Shown in pieces: positions 1 through 10,430 of a DNA stretch of 64,000 nt. The notes below the pieces were generated by a model. The model did not search any database and was not told the origin of the DNA. It saw only the letters and a list, made by a program, of their open reading frames with translations. Each line of letters begins with the position of its first letter. Within the stretch, counting starts at the first letter, position 1. The position numbers were made by a program, and so were the translations under genes. Source of the stretch: Arachis hypogaea (taxonomy: Eukaryota > Streptophyta > Magnoliopsida > Fabales > Fabaceae); assembly GCF_003086295.3 (NCBI RefSeq), contig NC_092047.1, positions 114,883,323-114,947,322 on the forward strand. Direction: 5' to 3'.

Positions 1-13
1 AGGCTGGCAACAA

Positions 14-418
14 GTGCTGCGTAAGAAAAAATTTACAATGGGCCAGTCATCAAGTTTGAAGGACCAAGATGGAAAGCAGCACAAGTTTGGTTCGAGAAGG
101 GTTCCAAGGCCCAATTTGCATGGTGATGGAGGCAAATCAACTGGCATTAGGATGGGGAAGCAAGAAAAACATGAAATTGCGCCATCTCCATCGCGCAGAA
201 CTCCTGCACGTCGTGGAATTTCTCTACGGAAGCGTCCTCGGCCTTCCTCCTTGCAGAACTCGCCAGTTGATAAAAATGGTGGCACAACGGAGGAAACCTT
301 AGTAGATGGAAGCATGGCAAGTGCAGTGTCAGGGGGTCCAAAGGTGGCAATTATTGAGGATCAGAGTGTGCCAGTACCGCAGGACAAACCACCTATTGAG
401 GTTGGTGATTCTGTTTAG
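14..418 (+). CDS. LINE ORF1 C-terminal part (partial)
   Basis: Reading frame of about 134 codons ending at TAG 416-418, five bases before the ORF2 frame opens. It is open to the window edge, so the start is not known; the ATG at 14 is only the first in view. The peptide is basic, Ser/Pro/Arg-rich and low in recognisable domains, like the C-terminal tail of plant LINE ORF1 (gag-like, RNA-binding) proteins. The stretch around residues 60-90 (RKRPRPSSLQNSPVDKN) resembles a piece retained in the second LINE (43730-43969), which supports the assignment. No zinc knuckle is visible in this part. Confidence 0.6.
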   Translation: MLRKKKFTMGQSSSLKDQDGKQHKFGSRRVPRPNLHGDGGKSTGIRMGKQEKHEIAPSPSRRTPARRGISLRKRPRPSSLQNSPVDKNGGTTEETLVDGSMASAVSGGPKVAIIEDQSVPVPQDKPPIEVGDSV

Positions 419-423
419 AGTTT

Positions 424-3400
424 ATGTTCTTATTTATTCTGTCCCTATTATTTATGGATAGTTTAAATATGATTGTTTGGAATATTAGGGGTGCTTCTAA
501 TAAGTTAGCCCGGGTGCATTGTAAGGAACTTGTTAGGAAATTTAGACCTGTTTTCTTTATTGTGGTTGAAACTCACTCCCCTTTTCAGCATTTAAAATTA
601 TTTTGGGAAAGGTTGGGGTATCACTCTGTTGGTATAGTAGAGGCACAGGGGCATAAGGGAGGTATTTGGTTTCTATCCTCTATGAAGGGTGTTTGTTGTA
701 AGTTCATTGATGCTTTTGATCAGGGTGTTACTGTTGAGGTTCACTTTGATAATTTAATTTGGAGGTGTAGTGGTATTTATGGCAGTCCTCAATTTAATAA
801 AAGGGTTCTCCTTTGGGATTATCTTGTTGCACAATCCATGGTTTTTCAAGGACCTTGGATTGTTCTTGGTGATTTTAATGAAGTCAAATTTTCTCATGAA
901 TCTAAGGGCTGTCAATTTTCTCATCAAAGAGCAGACATGTTTGCTACTTCATTAGGGGATAGTGGTTTGTTTGATCTGAAGACTATCGGGAGGCAGTTTT
1001 CTTGGTACAGGAGGGTGAAAAATTATGTTGATGTGGCAAAAAAGCTTGATCGAGTCTGTATAAATAGTAGTTGGTTATCTATCTTTCCAGAGGCTTATGC
1101 AGAAGTTTTAAATAGGCTTCAGTCTGATCATTGCCCTATTCTGGTGCGTTGTAAAGGTCGTCCTCAGCCTAAAGGGAATCGACCTTTCCGATTTGTTGCT
1201 GCTTGGGCTACTCATCCTGGGTATAAAGATATTGTGAACCAGTCATGGTGGTCTGGTAATAGAGGAATTCATGGCAAGCTTTCAGAAGTACAGAAGAATT
1301 CACTAGAGTTTAACTCGAAGGTATTTGGTAACATTTTTGTTAAGAAATGTGAATTAGAGCAGCAGATTAATTATTTACAAAAGCGCTTGGAAGTGGTGGA
1401 TAGTATTTATTTGCGTCAGAAAGAGCAACAGTTGCTTGATGATTATAATAATACTCTAGTGCAAGAAGAGCTCCTATGGTTCCAAAAGTCCAGAGAGCAG
1501 TGGGTAAGGTTCGGGGATAGGAATACAAGATTCTTTCATATTCAAACTCTTGCGCGAAGGAAGCATAATAAGATTCATGGCCTTTTTCTCAAGGATGGAG
1601 TGTGGGAAACTGATCCAGAGGTTCTGAGTCAAGAAGCAGAGTCTTTCTATAAAAGCTTATTCTGTCATTTAGATGATGTTGATTTGGGTTGCCTTGGTGA
1701 TGTGCCTCTTCCTTCTCTGAATGAGGAAGCTTGCAATAATCTTACGGCACCAGTTACTATGGAGGAAGTCAAAACAGCTGTTTTTCACATGAACTCTTTT
1801 AAAGCTCCAGGTCCGGATGGGTTTCAAGCTTTCTTCTTCAAAGAATATTGGGAGATCATTGGTCTTGATGTTTGGAAGATGGTTAAGCAGGCATTCTCCG
1901 GTGTTACTCTTGATCCGAGAATGTTGGAGACTTTACTGGTTCTCATTCCAAAGGTTGAATCACCGGTATCTATGAAAGATTTCAGGCCGATTAGTCTCTG
2001 CAATGTAGTTTACAAGATCATCACGAAGGTCCTTGTTAATAGGCTTCGTCCTCATCTTGCGGAGATTGTTGGCCCGCTTCAAGGAGGATTTATTCCGGGA
2101 CGAGGAACTCCTGACAACATCATTATTGCTCAAGAAGTCCTCCACTTTATGAAGAAGACTAAATCAAAGAAAGGCACACTGGCCTTTAAGATTGATCTGG
2201 AGAAAGCTTATGACAGAGTTGACTGGAGGTTTTTAGCTCATACCCTTAAGAGCTTTGGTTTTCCTATTCCTACACTTAATTTGATTATGAATTGTGTCAC
2301 TGCTTCTTCCTTATCTATTCTTTGGAATGGGAGTCGTCTAAATGGCTTTACTCCTAGCCGAGGTCTTAGACAAGGAGACCCTATGTCACCCTATCTTTTT
2401 GTGTTGTGTATGGAGCGACTGGCATGCTTTATTAGTCATCAGGTTGATTTGGGCTTGTGGGAGCCGGTTGCTATTTCTAGAGGGGGACCAAGAATATCCC
2501 ATTTAATGTTTGCGGATGACTTGCTTCTATTCTGTAAAGCTACAAAAAGACAAGTGCAAAATGTGATGTTGGTTTTAGAGACTTTTTGCAAAGCATCTGG
2601 GATGAAGATTAATGTGGAGAAGTCTAAAGCGCTTTGCTCCAAGAATGTCTCTGCAACAAGGAAAGAGGTTTTCACTGGGGTATCCTCTATCAGATTTGTC
2701 CAGGATTTGGGCAAGTATCTTGGAGTTACCCTTAGCCATTCTAGAGTGACTCGTTCAGCTTTCAATGGTGTCCTGGATAAGATTCGGAGTAGGCTAGCAA
2801 GCTGGAAAGGGAGTTTACTCAATCGGGCTGGTAGACTCTGCTTGGTTAATTCTGTTGCCGCTGCTATTCCCACGTACCAGATGCAGGTCTCTATTTTTCC
2901 CAAAGGAATCATTAGTAAATTGGAGTCTATGATGAGGAATTTTCTTTGGAAAGGACAAGTTGATGGAAGAGGATTGAATCTTGTTAGTTGGAAGGTACTG
3001 GTTACTCCAAAAAAATATGGAGGTTTGGGGATTAGAGATCCTTATTGTGTAAATATTGCTCTTCTTGGGAAGCTAGTTTGGACTTTTTTCCAGCAGCCAA
3101 ACAAGCTATGGGTCCAATTATTGGATGCCAAATACCGATCATCTCTATATGACTGTTTTAGTTATCCTAAGAACAAGGACTCTCCCATTTGGAGGTGTCT
3201 TTGCAAGGCTTGGAAAGTGTTGAAGGATGGGTTTGCTTGGTGTATTGGAGATTTGAACCAGAATTTTTGGTTTTCTAGCTGGAGGAGAGAAGGACGGTTA
3301 TCTAATGAGATGGATTATGTCCACATTTCTGATTCGAATCTCCGGATACAGGATATTTGGTCGGTTGGTAGGTGGCATTTGGATACTCTTTATTCTCCTT

Positions 3401-4491
3401 TATCTCAAAATCTGAAAGATAATATTCTCTCTTACAATCCAGATGAACAAGCAGGTCCGGAAGTGGGTTGGTATTGGAGTGGGTCTGCTGCCAAAGTCTA
3501 TGACTCACGCAATGGTTACTTGTGGTTGTGTAAGCAGCTGTTTGGTTGGGAGGAGAGGGAGAATTGGCTTTGGCTTTGGCGTCAGCTTGTTCCGGAAAAG
3601 CATAAGTTTTTGGCTTGGTTGTGTCTTAAGGAGGCTCTTCCTACTGCAAGTTTTCGCTTTAGAAGAGGGATGTCGTCATCGGATAGGTGTCCAAGATGTC
3701 TTTCTAGCCAGGAATCGGTTATACATTGTATTCGGGATTGTCCAAAAGCTCAGCTTGTCTGGCAAAGGTTGGATATTCCTTGTCATCCTTTGGATTTAAA
3801 GAACTGGTTCTTGTATCATAGCAGAGAGCACCCGTTCAAGTTCTTTTCGGGACTTTGGTGGATATGGCGAGCAAGGAATAACGACATCTTTAATCCCCAT
3901 GAAACTTGGCCTCCGGAAAAAGTCATTTGTCTGGCATTAACTTCAGAAAAGGAGCTTAGAAATATTTTTGAATTACAACGTATGTCCCTTCCCTCTACTC
4001 TAAATGGTTTTTGGAATCCCCCATCCATTGGTACTTTTAAGATTAATTGTGATGCTAGTTATTTTGGTTCGGGTGATAGTGTTGGTTTTGCTTGTGTTAT
4101 TAGAGATTGTAATGGGAGCTGGCAAAGGGGGTGTTTGGGAATGATTGAGAGTAATAGTATTCTTCAAGGAGAATTGTTTGCTATTTGGAGAGGATATCTC
4201 TTAGCTTGGGATGTGGGTCAACGAGATGTTATTTGTGAGACGGATTGTGTGGCAGCATTTAATCTTGTTACTCAAGATGGTTCTGGGTTTATTGATCCAC
4301 TGGTGCTCAAAATAAGAGATATCATGCATTGGAATTGGCGTGTTGACTTTCGTTTGATTATGAGAGATGCAAACACGGTGGCAGATACTATGGCAAAGAT
4401 GGCGATGAAGTTACAACTTTCGCATGTGGAGCTTCTTTCACCTTGGGAGGAGTTTAAGAGTAGTCTTAAACGGGACTGTCCCTCTATTTAA
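424..4491 (+). CDS. LINE ORF2: endonuclease / reverse transcriptase / RNase H
   Basis: Open frame of 1355 codons; the ATG at 454 (residue 11, just before the conserved NIRG motif) is the likelier start. Domains in order: APE-type endonuclease (WNIRG near residue 18, VETH near 47, GDFNE near 149, SDHCP near 234); reverse transcriptase (FKAPGPDGF near 458, FADDLLLF near 697 with the catalytic Asp pair); a zf-RVT-like Cys/His region (CPRCL...HCIRDC near 1087-1105); and a C-terminal RNase H (NCDAS near 1207, GELFAIW, ETDC, RDANTVAD carrying the acidic residues). The enzyme nicks target DNA and primes reverse transcription there. No frame breaks are seen, so it may be catalytically competent. Alternative: a recently dead copy, since ORF1 cannot be checked. 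Confidence 0.93.
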   Translation: MFLFILSLLFMDSLNMIVWNIRGASNKLARVHCKELVRKFRPVFFIVVETHSPFQHLKLFWERLGYHSVGIVEAQGHKGGIWFLSSMKGVCCKFIDAFDQGVTVEVHFDNLIWRCSGIYGSPQFNKRVLLWDYLVAQSMVFQGPWIVLGDFNEVKFSHESKGCQFSHQRADMFATSLGDSGLFDLKTIGRQFSWYRRVKNYVDVAKKLDRVCINSSWLSIFPEAYAEVLNRLQSDHCPILVRCKGRPQPKGNRPFRFVAAWATHPGYKDIVNQSWWSGNRGIHGKLSEVQKNSLEFNSKVFGNIFVKKCELEQQINYLQKRLEVVDSIYLRQKEQQLLDDYNNTLVQEELLWFQKSREQWVRFGDRNTRFFHIQTLARRKHNKIHGLFLKDGVWETDPEVLSQEAESFYKSLFCHLDDVDLGCLGDVPLPSLNEEACNNLTAPVTMEEVKTAVFHMNSFKAPGPDGFQAFFFKEYWEIIGLDVWKMVKQAFSGVTLDPRMLETLLVLIPKVESPVSMKDFRPISLCNVVYKIITKVLVNRLRPHLAEIVGPLQGGFIPGRGTPDNIIIAQEVLHFMKKTKSKKGTLAFKIDLEKAYDRVDWRFLAHTLKSFGFPIPTLNLIMNCVTASSLSILWNGSRLNGFTPSRGLRQGDPMSPYLFVLCMERLACFISHQVDLGLWEPVAISRGGPRISHLMFADDLLLFCKATKRQVQNVMLVLETFCKASGMKINVEKSKALCSKNVSATRKEVFTGVSSIRFVQDLGKYLGVTLSHSRVTRSAFNGVLDKIRSRLASWKGSLLNRAGRLCLVNSVAAAIPTYQMQVSIFPKGIISKLESMMRNFLWKGQVDGRGLNLVSWKVLVTPKKYGGLGIRDPYCVNIALLGKLVWTFFQQPNKLWVQLLDAKYRSSLYDCFSYPKNKDSPIWRCLCKAWKVLKDGFAWCIGDLNQNFWFSSWRREGRLSNEMDYVHISDSNLRIQDIWSVGRWHLDTLYSPLSQNLKDNILSYNPDEQAGPEVGWYWSGSAAKVYDSRNGYLWLCKQLFGWEERENWLWLWRQLVPEKHKFLAWLCLKEALPTASFRFRRGMSSSDRCPRCLSSQESVIHCIRDCPKAQLVWQRLDIPCHPLDLKNWFLYHSREHPFKFFSGLWWIWRARNNDIFNPHETWPPEKVICLALTSEKELRNIFELQRMSLPSTLNGFWNPPSIGTFKINCDASYFGSGDSVGFACVIRDCNGSWQRGCLGMIESNSILQGELFAIWRGYLLAWDVGQRDVICETDCVAAFNLVTQDGSGFIDPLVLKIRDIMHWNWRVDFRLIMRDANTVADTMAKMAMKLQLSHVELLSPWEEFKSSLKRDCPSI

Positions 4492-4558
4492 GCAGTTCCT
4501 TGTTTTGTTTCCTTTGTTTTTCTTTGTTTAATTTATTTCAGTCACCAAAAAAAAAAAA

Positions 4559-5140
4559 TCAGGAATGATAAGTAGACTAATATTTTATTCTTTTTTACTT
4601 AAAAAATTTGTAGAAAATAAGTTGGAGACATAAAATTATCAAGATCTTTTTATTTTAAATTTACTTTAACAAATCTTAATGTCATTGACGATGAAAATAA
4701 CAAAAAAAATTAATGTGACCAACCTAAATTTTTTAAGAACGAATTTAATTTAAAAAAATATTTAAATGATCAATTTAAAAAATAATTTATTTATGTAAAT
4801 ACAAAATGAAAAATACCTCTAATGTAAGTACTAGAGTACAAGTAGTAAGCCTGATGGAAGGGGTTAAGGGAGTGGCAAATGTGGTAATTAAGCTCAACAT
4901 CGGAGACCGAAAATGGAAAGCTCGGCATCAAGATAAAGTGACATTTCATGAGAGAGAGAGAGAGAAGAAATTTGAAAATGGGAGTGGCCGTTTGAATTGA
5001 ATTGAAAGCCTTCAAAACAAAAAAACAAAAGCTTCATTCATTACTATCAACAAATAAGAAATCAATGCAACCCAACAAATCCACATTCATTAACTAACCA
5101 CTACTCACAACTCAGAAGAGAGAGAGAGAGAGAGAGAGAA
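4559..5140 (+). promoter_or_regulatory. AT-rich spacer and 5' region of the RopGAP gene
   Basis: No gene is seen. The first ~250 bases are AT-rich flank of the LINE. Short GA repeats occur at 4951-4966, and a pure GA tract of about 22 bases (about 5118-5140) ends just before the ATG of the RhoGAP gene, so it is probably 5' UTR. GA/CT tracts next to plant start codons are common GAGA-type elements; a regulatory role here is inference. Confidence 0.45.
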
Positions 5141-7873
5141 ATGCCGGGGTTAGTGATGGTAACGAGAGGCGGCGGATGCGGTGGAGGAGGGAAGAGAGCG
5201 AGACCTGATGCTACGGCGGCGGAAGAAGAAGAGCAGAGACAGCTGTCACTAGTGGCGTTATTGATAGCGGCGCTGAGAAAATCTATGGTGGCTTGCAGAG
5301 TAGACAGACCATCAGAAGAAGTGATCTCCACTGTCCATCATAATCACCAGATGGAGATCGGATGGCCGACAGACGTCCAGCACATCACACATGTAACGTT
5401 TGATCGATTCAATGGCTTCCTCGGTCTCCCTCTTGAGTTCCAAGTTGAGATCCCCGGTCGCGTTCCCAGTGCTAGGTAAACATTTTATTTTACTTTTTTT
5501 TTTAAATAATTAACAGTTCTTCTGATTTTTACTTTATTTAATTTTAAGGGCTTTGCTTTGTTTGATTGAAATTTCAAATGCTAGGTACTTCAATTTCTTT
5601 TGTTTGAAACAAAACTGGAAACTTTGTGTGTATTTATTATAGCTTAAAATTTTTATAAAATTAGAAAAAGGAAAATTAGTCATTGTTTTGTTGTATCTCT
5701 AGATGAATTTTATGTTTCAAATGTACCTTTGTTATTTTTGTTGCACCTCAACTTGGGGTTTAAGGTTTTATGCTAAAGGAAAATTGTGCTTTTTGCTTTT
5801 GAATATTGATGGGTATGTCGTTTGGAAGAGAAAGAATTTAAAGGATAAGGCTCTTTTGAAAGCCATGGTTCTAGCTGAATTTGAAAAAAGCATTGGAGCT
5901 GCTCATTTTAATTTCAAGGTTCTTCTAGTGGCTGGAAGAAAATTATTTTTCTTTATTTTATATAAAAATAGAGGATGCAGAATTAAGTTATATACAGGTG
6001 ATGAAGCCTAATTACCATTTATTAATAAAAAAATTATATATTTTCTTAGTGTAAAGTAAAAAGTAAGCTAGAAAAAAAAATCCGAATGTCGATTGCATGG
6101 TTTTCCTAGGGTTATGTATAAATTCAGAAAATGAAAACACCATTGTTCATTTGAAATGAGGTCCTCCTGAGACTGGAAAGTATAATGCATTCTACAAATT
6201 CATTGAATTATGTAATATACTGTTCAATCTTATTTATAGTTTCTTGAATTTGCCATTACTTTTTCAAAATTCATTAATTCAATCCTATTTTGAAAGTAAA
6301 AAAATAAATAAAGAGGTGTTTTTCTCTAGACATTGTCTATTGTGTTTTCGTGTTTACCAATGTTCACTGCAACATTCTAAGCTGTGATTTGCTGCAACCT
6401 ATGCTTGCAGTGTGAGTGTGTTTGGGGTCTCAGCAGAATCTATGCAGTGTTCTTATGATTCCAAAGGAAACAGTGTCCCCACTATTCTATTGCTAATGCA
6501 GGACCGTTTATACTCACAAGGAGGCTTAAAGGTATTGAAATTTGAAATCAATGCAATATATTTTGCAATTTGGACCAGATTTTTTAAAACATTCAGTTTA
6601 AGGTTAACTTTTTTTACTTGTATTCTCAATGAATTTTCAGGCTGAAGGTATATTTCGGATAAATCCGGAAAATAGTCAAGAGGAGCATGTGAGGGATCAG
6701 TTAAACAGAGGCATTGTGCCGGACAACATCGATGTCCATTGCTTGGCCGGGCTAATTAAAGCCTGGTTCCGGGAGCTTCCTTCGGGGATACTAGATGGAC
6801 TCTCACCAGAGCAAGTTCTTCAGTGCAACACGGAAGAAGAGTCCGTTGAGCTCGTGAAGCAGCTAAAGCCAACGGAGTCTGCATTGCTCAGCTGGGCTAT
6901 TGATCTCATGGCTGATGTTGTGGAAGAGGAGGAGTGTAACAAAATGAATGCTAGAAATATTGCAATGGTTTTTGCCCCAAACATGACTCAGGTATGCTAC
7001 TTCATGTTTTGGATGATGATAATATATTAACATGCTATGTAGTTTTGTTGAATTAGAAGCAAAATAATCTGCCGTCATTACGTAGTTTTCAATATCAAAC
7101 AATTTGCATACTAGTGAGGTTACACAAGTTCTTTGATGTTGTTAACATTGCTCAAATCTTTACAAGTTTGATTATCTTACAAGGTGTTGAATATCATTAT
7201 TGAATAACTTTGGACAGCATTAGTCTAATTGTGTTCATATTTTATATTTTGTTTCTTGGAACAGATGTCTGATCCTCTAACTGCCCTGATGCATGCGGTT
7301 CAAGTGATGAACTTGCTCAAGACACTGATAATGAAGAATCTAAGAGAACGTGAAGAAACCACAACCGGATATTCTCCCATGTCATTTCGCTCATCGAATC
7401 ACCAGTCCGAGGAAGAATATGACAGTCAGCGAGAAACAGACACCAGTGGTGAATTGAGAGGGACTAAGTCGGATTATAACGATCATCACCCTCACTATAG
7501 CCATAGCAGTGAAGGGGAGGAAGAAAGGGAGGCTGAATCTTTAAGCGAGATTGAAGAATGCTTCTTGAAGCAGTTGGATGATGATAACACAAAAGGGTTC
7601 TCACAACAAGAACCTTCAGGCTATTTGCAAGAGTACATTAACCCTATAAGTTGTTGCTCAGGTTTTAGCATCAAATCCATTGCATCAATTGCCGACGGAA
7701 CCATAAATTCCAGCTTGAGTTCCATTGATGGAGAAAGGTTGAGGACAAGGGTGGCTGCCGTGAGCTCAAACATTGAAAAAAGCAGCCCGTCAATAGAATG
7801 TACAGGAACCAATGACGTGAAGATGATTGATAAGTTTTCCGATTCTGCTCCGCCGCTGCTTGCATCTAGTTGA
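5141..7873 (+). CDS. ROPGAP: ROP GTPase-activating protein (CRIB + RhoGAP)
   Basis: Predicted exons: 5141-5475, 6411-6531, 6641-6991, 7265-7873 (GT-AG introns, phases consistent), 471 aa. The N-terminal part has an acidic Glu run followed by a CRIB motif (IGWPTDVQHITHVTFDRF, about residues 70-90), which in plant RopGAPs binds the Rho-of-plants GTPase. The RhoGAP domain follows (about 120-310) with the arginine finger in GIFRIN at the start of exon 3, then the conserved AGLIKAWFRELP and NIAMVFAPNM blocks. The C-terminal tail is Ser/Glu/Asp-rich and probably disordered. Role from the family: speeds GTP hydrolysis on ROPs, ending polarity signals at the plasma membrane. Length fits the family (about 420-470 aa). 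Intron 1 is 935 nt. No defects seen. Confidence 0.92.
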
Positions 7874-9614
7874 AAAACTGGATTTCATTTCAGTAGGTTT
7901 TTTCAAGAGACATGTCATGTATATTCACATTTGCCTCCCACATTCAATGGCCACACACCTTCCTCCCATGTAATAGAAAAGAGAGGTGTGTTAGCTTAGT
8001 GTATGAGACAGAATGAGTATACGAAACATTCTCTTTTCTAAGTTCCTTGTTTCATATTTTGTCTCAACAAGCAGGTTTTGTTTGTGTAAATTTTAATACA
8101 TGAAGTAGGAACTGTATGGCTTGTTGTGGATTGTTGGAAGGTTACTGTGTTCAGCTTAGGCTGAATTTGACCTTGTTCTGTATGTTCAAAAAGTACTAGA
8201 CAACTCTAACCATGACAAATTTCACTTCTGTGAAAAGTTGTAAGATTGATGAATTCCATGGAAATAGGCATAATGATGTAGGTCTAAGATGATGCTTGCT
8301 AATTTCTATGTTTCCTGTGTATGATCAATATTTGATGGATTTCATATTTCATTCACAATGGGAATATGGTAAATCTTCGACGGGATATAAGAGGAATTTG
8401 CACCAGATTTTTTTCGAATTTGGTGGAATATGATCTTGGTTGAATATCCCGTGACACAATTATACCCCCAAGTCCCAAGAGGTGTATTGGATCTAGTTGA
8501 GAGTGCTAAACGCCTAAACCAAAAACATAACCAAAATAATTCTTATAACCAGGTTAGATTTATGGTTAGAGATGGTTTAGTTGTGATGGGTTAGGTTTTC
8601 AAGTTAAAATTATTTATGTTTAAAAATACTATTGGTACACTAAAATTAGCTTTTAATGTATTTGTGTAATATGTGGTTTAATTTATTTTCAATGTGTATT
8701 TGTATTTCAACATGTATATTGGTCGCTGATTTTGGTAGCATATTTTATTGTACACGTAGAAATTCATATGTGGTTTAATTTATTTTCAACGTGTATTTAT
8801 ATTTTAACATGTATTTTATATTAGTAACTGATTTTGATGTACATGTAATATAGTTCATTTTTAGACGTAGTTTGATTTTGAAAAAATAATATGTTTTTTT
8901 AAATAATCTTTTTATCGTAATCTTTTATGATTAATAGATAAAGAAATTAAAAATTAAATGGACGAGCTCAGCTAATATTCTGAGATTATAAACTTTAGTT
9001 TACACTTTTTGGGAAAAGTAAGTTGGAACTTGACCAACTTTAATTAATGTTCTTAAGTCTTAACATTATACTCTTTCCGTTGTTTTTAAATGAGTATTCA
9101 TTTTTAACATTTTTCCTTTATAAATAAATGCTTTCAAAGAATTCATCAAATTCATACTTGTAAGCTCAAGAAATTCATCAAAAATTAGAATTTAGAATAT
9201 TACAAGTGAGAATAGTTTCCAGCTTCAACCTGCTGTCTCCATCCCTATAATTAAATAAAATCATATAAAAATTAAAATGAAACAAATAGTAATTGTGAAC
9301 AAACATTCATTGTAATAAATAATAATAGCATTCATGTAACCATTTGCAGAGAAATTACATATTTACATTTAAATTCATTAATTAGCTGCCTAAGTTTCTA
9401 AAATTTACATTGAGTTCTTTCTTTTTTCTTTTTCTTTTTTTTTTTCTCTTCTAAGCTATTTGATTCATTTTCTTTTATCTGTGTCAGCCAAAAGAAAAAT
9501 ATAAGAAATTTTCATAATGAGAAATAAAAGAGGAAAAAAAAAAAGGAACAAAAAAAAAGGAACCCAGAATAGATAAGAAAACTTGAAACCAAAAATAGAT
9601 CTGAAGAAAAGAAA
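7874..9614. other. RopGAP 3' UTR and AT-rich intergenic DNA
   Basis: The first ~250 bases are probably the 3' UTR of the RopGAP gene. The rest holds no credible reading frame. A MITE-like repeat sits at about 8625-8853 (separate entry). A poly-T/TTTTC tract is seen near 9417-9450, close to the 3' end of the converging small-protein gene. Confidence 0.5.
8625..8853. repeat. Small MITE-like repeat, copy A
   Basis: Ends resemble each other as inverted copies: tacactaaaattagctttt at the left and a related agtaactgattttgatgtaca at the right, with an internal stretch reading about ATGTGGTTTAATTTATTTTCA. The same arrangement recurs near 10770-10930, 32752-32898 and 61178-61334. Boundaries are approximate and no clear target-site duplication was found. 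Confidence 0.45.
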
Positions 9615-10049
9615 TCAAGATGCCAAGCATGCTTCCCAGAACAACCTATTCTTTTCCATTTCATCCAAAGATTCTTGATTTGAAGCAAATGACACAAATG
9701 ACCTTGTTGGATGCTGTTCTTGCAAAACCTCATCTTCTTCATCACAATATGATGTTCCAAAAACAACATCTTCTTCTTTCTTCTTCCCATCATCATCATC
9801 ATCATCATCCCAATTGACCTCAGCAACATTACATGTATCATCATCATAATCAGATCTATCATAGCTGCAAGATAGAGCATCATCATCATCATCATAATCT
9901 TCATGACCATGATGAACATAACTACCTACCCTTGAAATCTCACAAACCATTTTGTTGTGATCAAAATCAGCTTCTTCAGAATCACCACTGGCCTCAAAGA
10001 GAATGTAAGAAGAAAAATCTGGAGTGACATTATTACCCTTCACATCCAT
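9615..10049 (-). CDS. Small acidic protein of unknown function
   Basis: Single-exon frame on the minus strand; ATG at 10049 (MDVKGNN) preferred over the upstream ATG at 10109, because the extra 20 residues are hydrophobic and translate what looks like 5' UTR. About 144 aa, strikingly acidic: two Asp runs (DYDDDDD near 54, WDDDDDDD near 79) and a Lys/Glu patch, then a C-terminal block ending NRLFWEACLAS. I recall similar short endings in uncharacterised plant proteins but cannot name a family, so no function is given. The Asp runs come from a GAT repeat. Upstream are two TTCTAGAA heat-shock-element cores and a CCAAT sequence. Alternative: a chance frame, but the clean non-repetitive ends argue against it. 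Confidence 0.6.
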   Translation of the reverse strand: MDVKGNNVTPDFSSYILFEASGDSEEADFDHNKMVCEISRVGSYVHHGHEDYDDDDDALSCSYDRSDYDDDTCNVAEVNWDDDDDDDGKKKEEDVVFGTSYCDEEDEVLQEQHPTRSFVSFASNQESLDEMEKNRLFWEACLAS

Positions 10050-10322
10050 AATAAGAGAATGAATGATATGATATGAACAACTTTCAATATGAACAATGAA
10101 AATGAACACCGCAACAACGTTGGCATAAACATATAACTAATAAAGAAAATAAAAGGTTTCGAAAACCATAATAATATATTATTAGAATTAGAAAACGTGG
10201 GACCACACTTGTTAGACACTTTTGGTGACAAAGACTATGATGAAATCTTTTCAAAACTTGTATAATGTGACTCTGCCTTCTCTCTCTCATTATTGTTACT
10301 GATGAACGAAGTTGAGAAAAGC

Positions 10323-10417
10323 TTCTAGAAGGGTGGTGGCAATTAGTGCATGCCCAATTGCAAATATAGTAGTAGCCAATAGGAATTTGAATTTTGCATA
10401 CACGCGCTCTTCTAGAA
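10323..10417 (-). promoter_or_regulatory. Two heat-shock-element cores upstream of acidic protein gene
   Basis: Perfect TTCTAGAA (TTCnnGAA) at 10323-10330 and again at 10410-10417, 274 and 361 bases upstream of the ATG at 10049. The second is followed by a near-match third unit (TTT for TTC). A CCAAT sequence lies between them at about 10376-10380. Heat-shock factors bind arrays of nGAAn; two units alone bind weakly, so heat regulation is inference. Confidence 0.4.
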
Positions 10418-10430
10418 CATTTTCTATTTC

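Larger units (their letters stand above)
1..4558 (+). mobile_element. LINE (non-LTR retrotransposon), 5' end cut by window
   Basis: Seen: the end of ORF1 (to 418), a long open ORF2 (424-4491), a short 3' UTR and a terminal tail gtcacc followed by 12 A (4541-4558). Family knowledge: ORF2 with endonuclease, reverse transcriptase, zf-RVT and RNase H in that order is the plant L1-type layout. The 5' end and the upstream target-site duplication lie outside the window, so full length and TSD cannot be tested here. The open ORF2 suggests a fairly recent insertion. The 3' terminus gtcacc-A(n) recurs at a tiny insertion at 46389-46407, and a degraded relative lies at 39611-43975. Confidence 0.93.

Noticed and set aside
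5703..6011. 102-codon plus-strand ORF after RopGAP exon 1
   Set aside because: It lies in the 935-nt intron between exons whose phases fit each other, and shows no family pattern.
9512..9919. Met-rich minus-strand ORF overlapping the acidic protein gene
   Set aside because: A frame shadow of the GAT (Asp) repeat; long Met runs and no domain.
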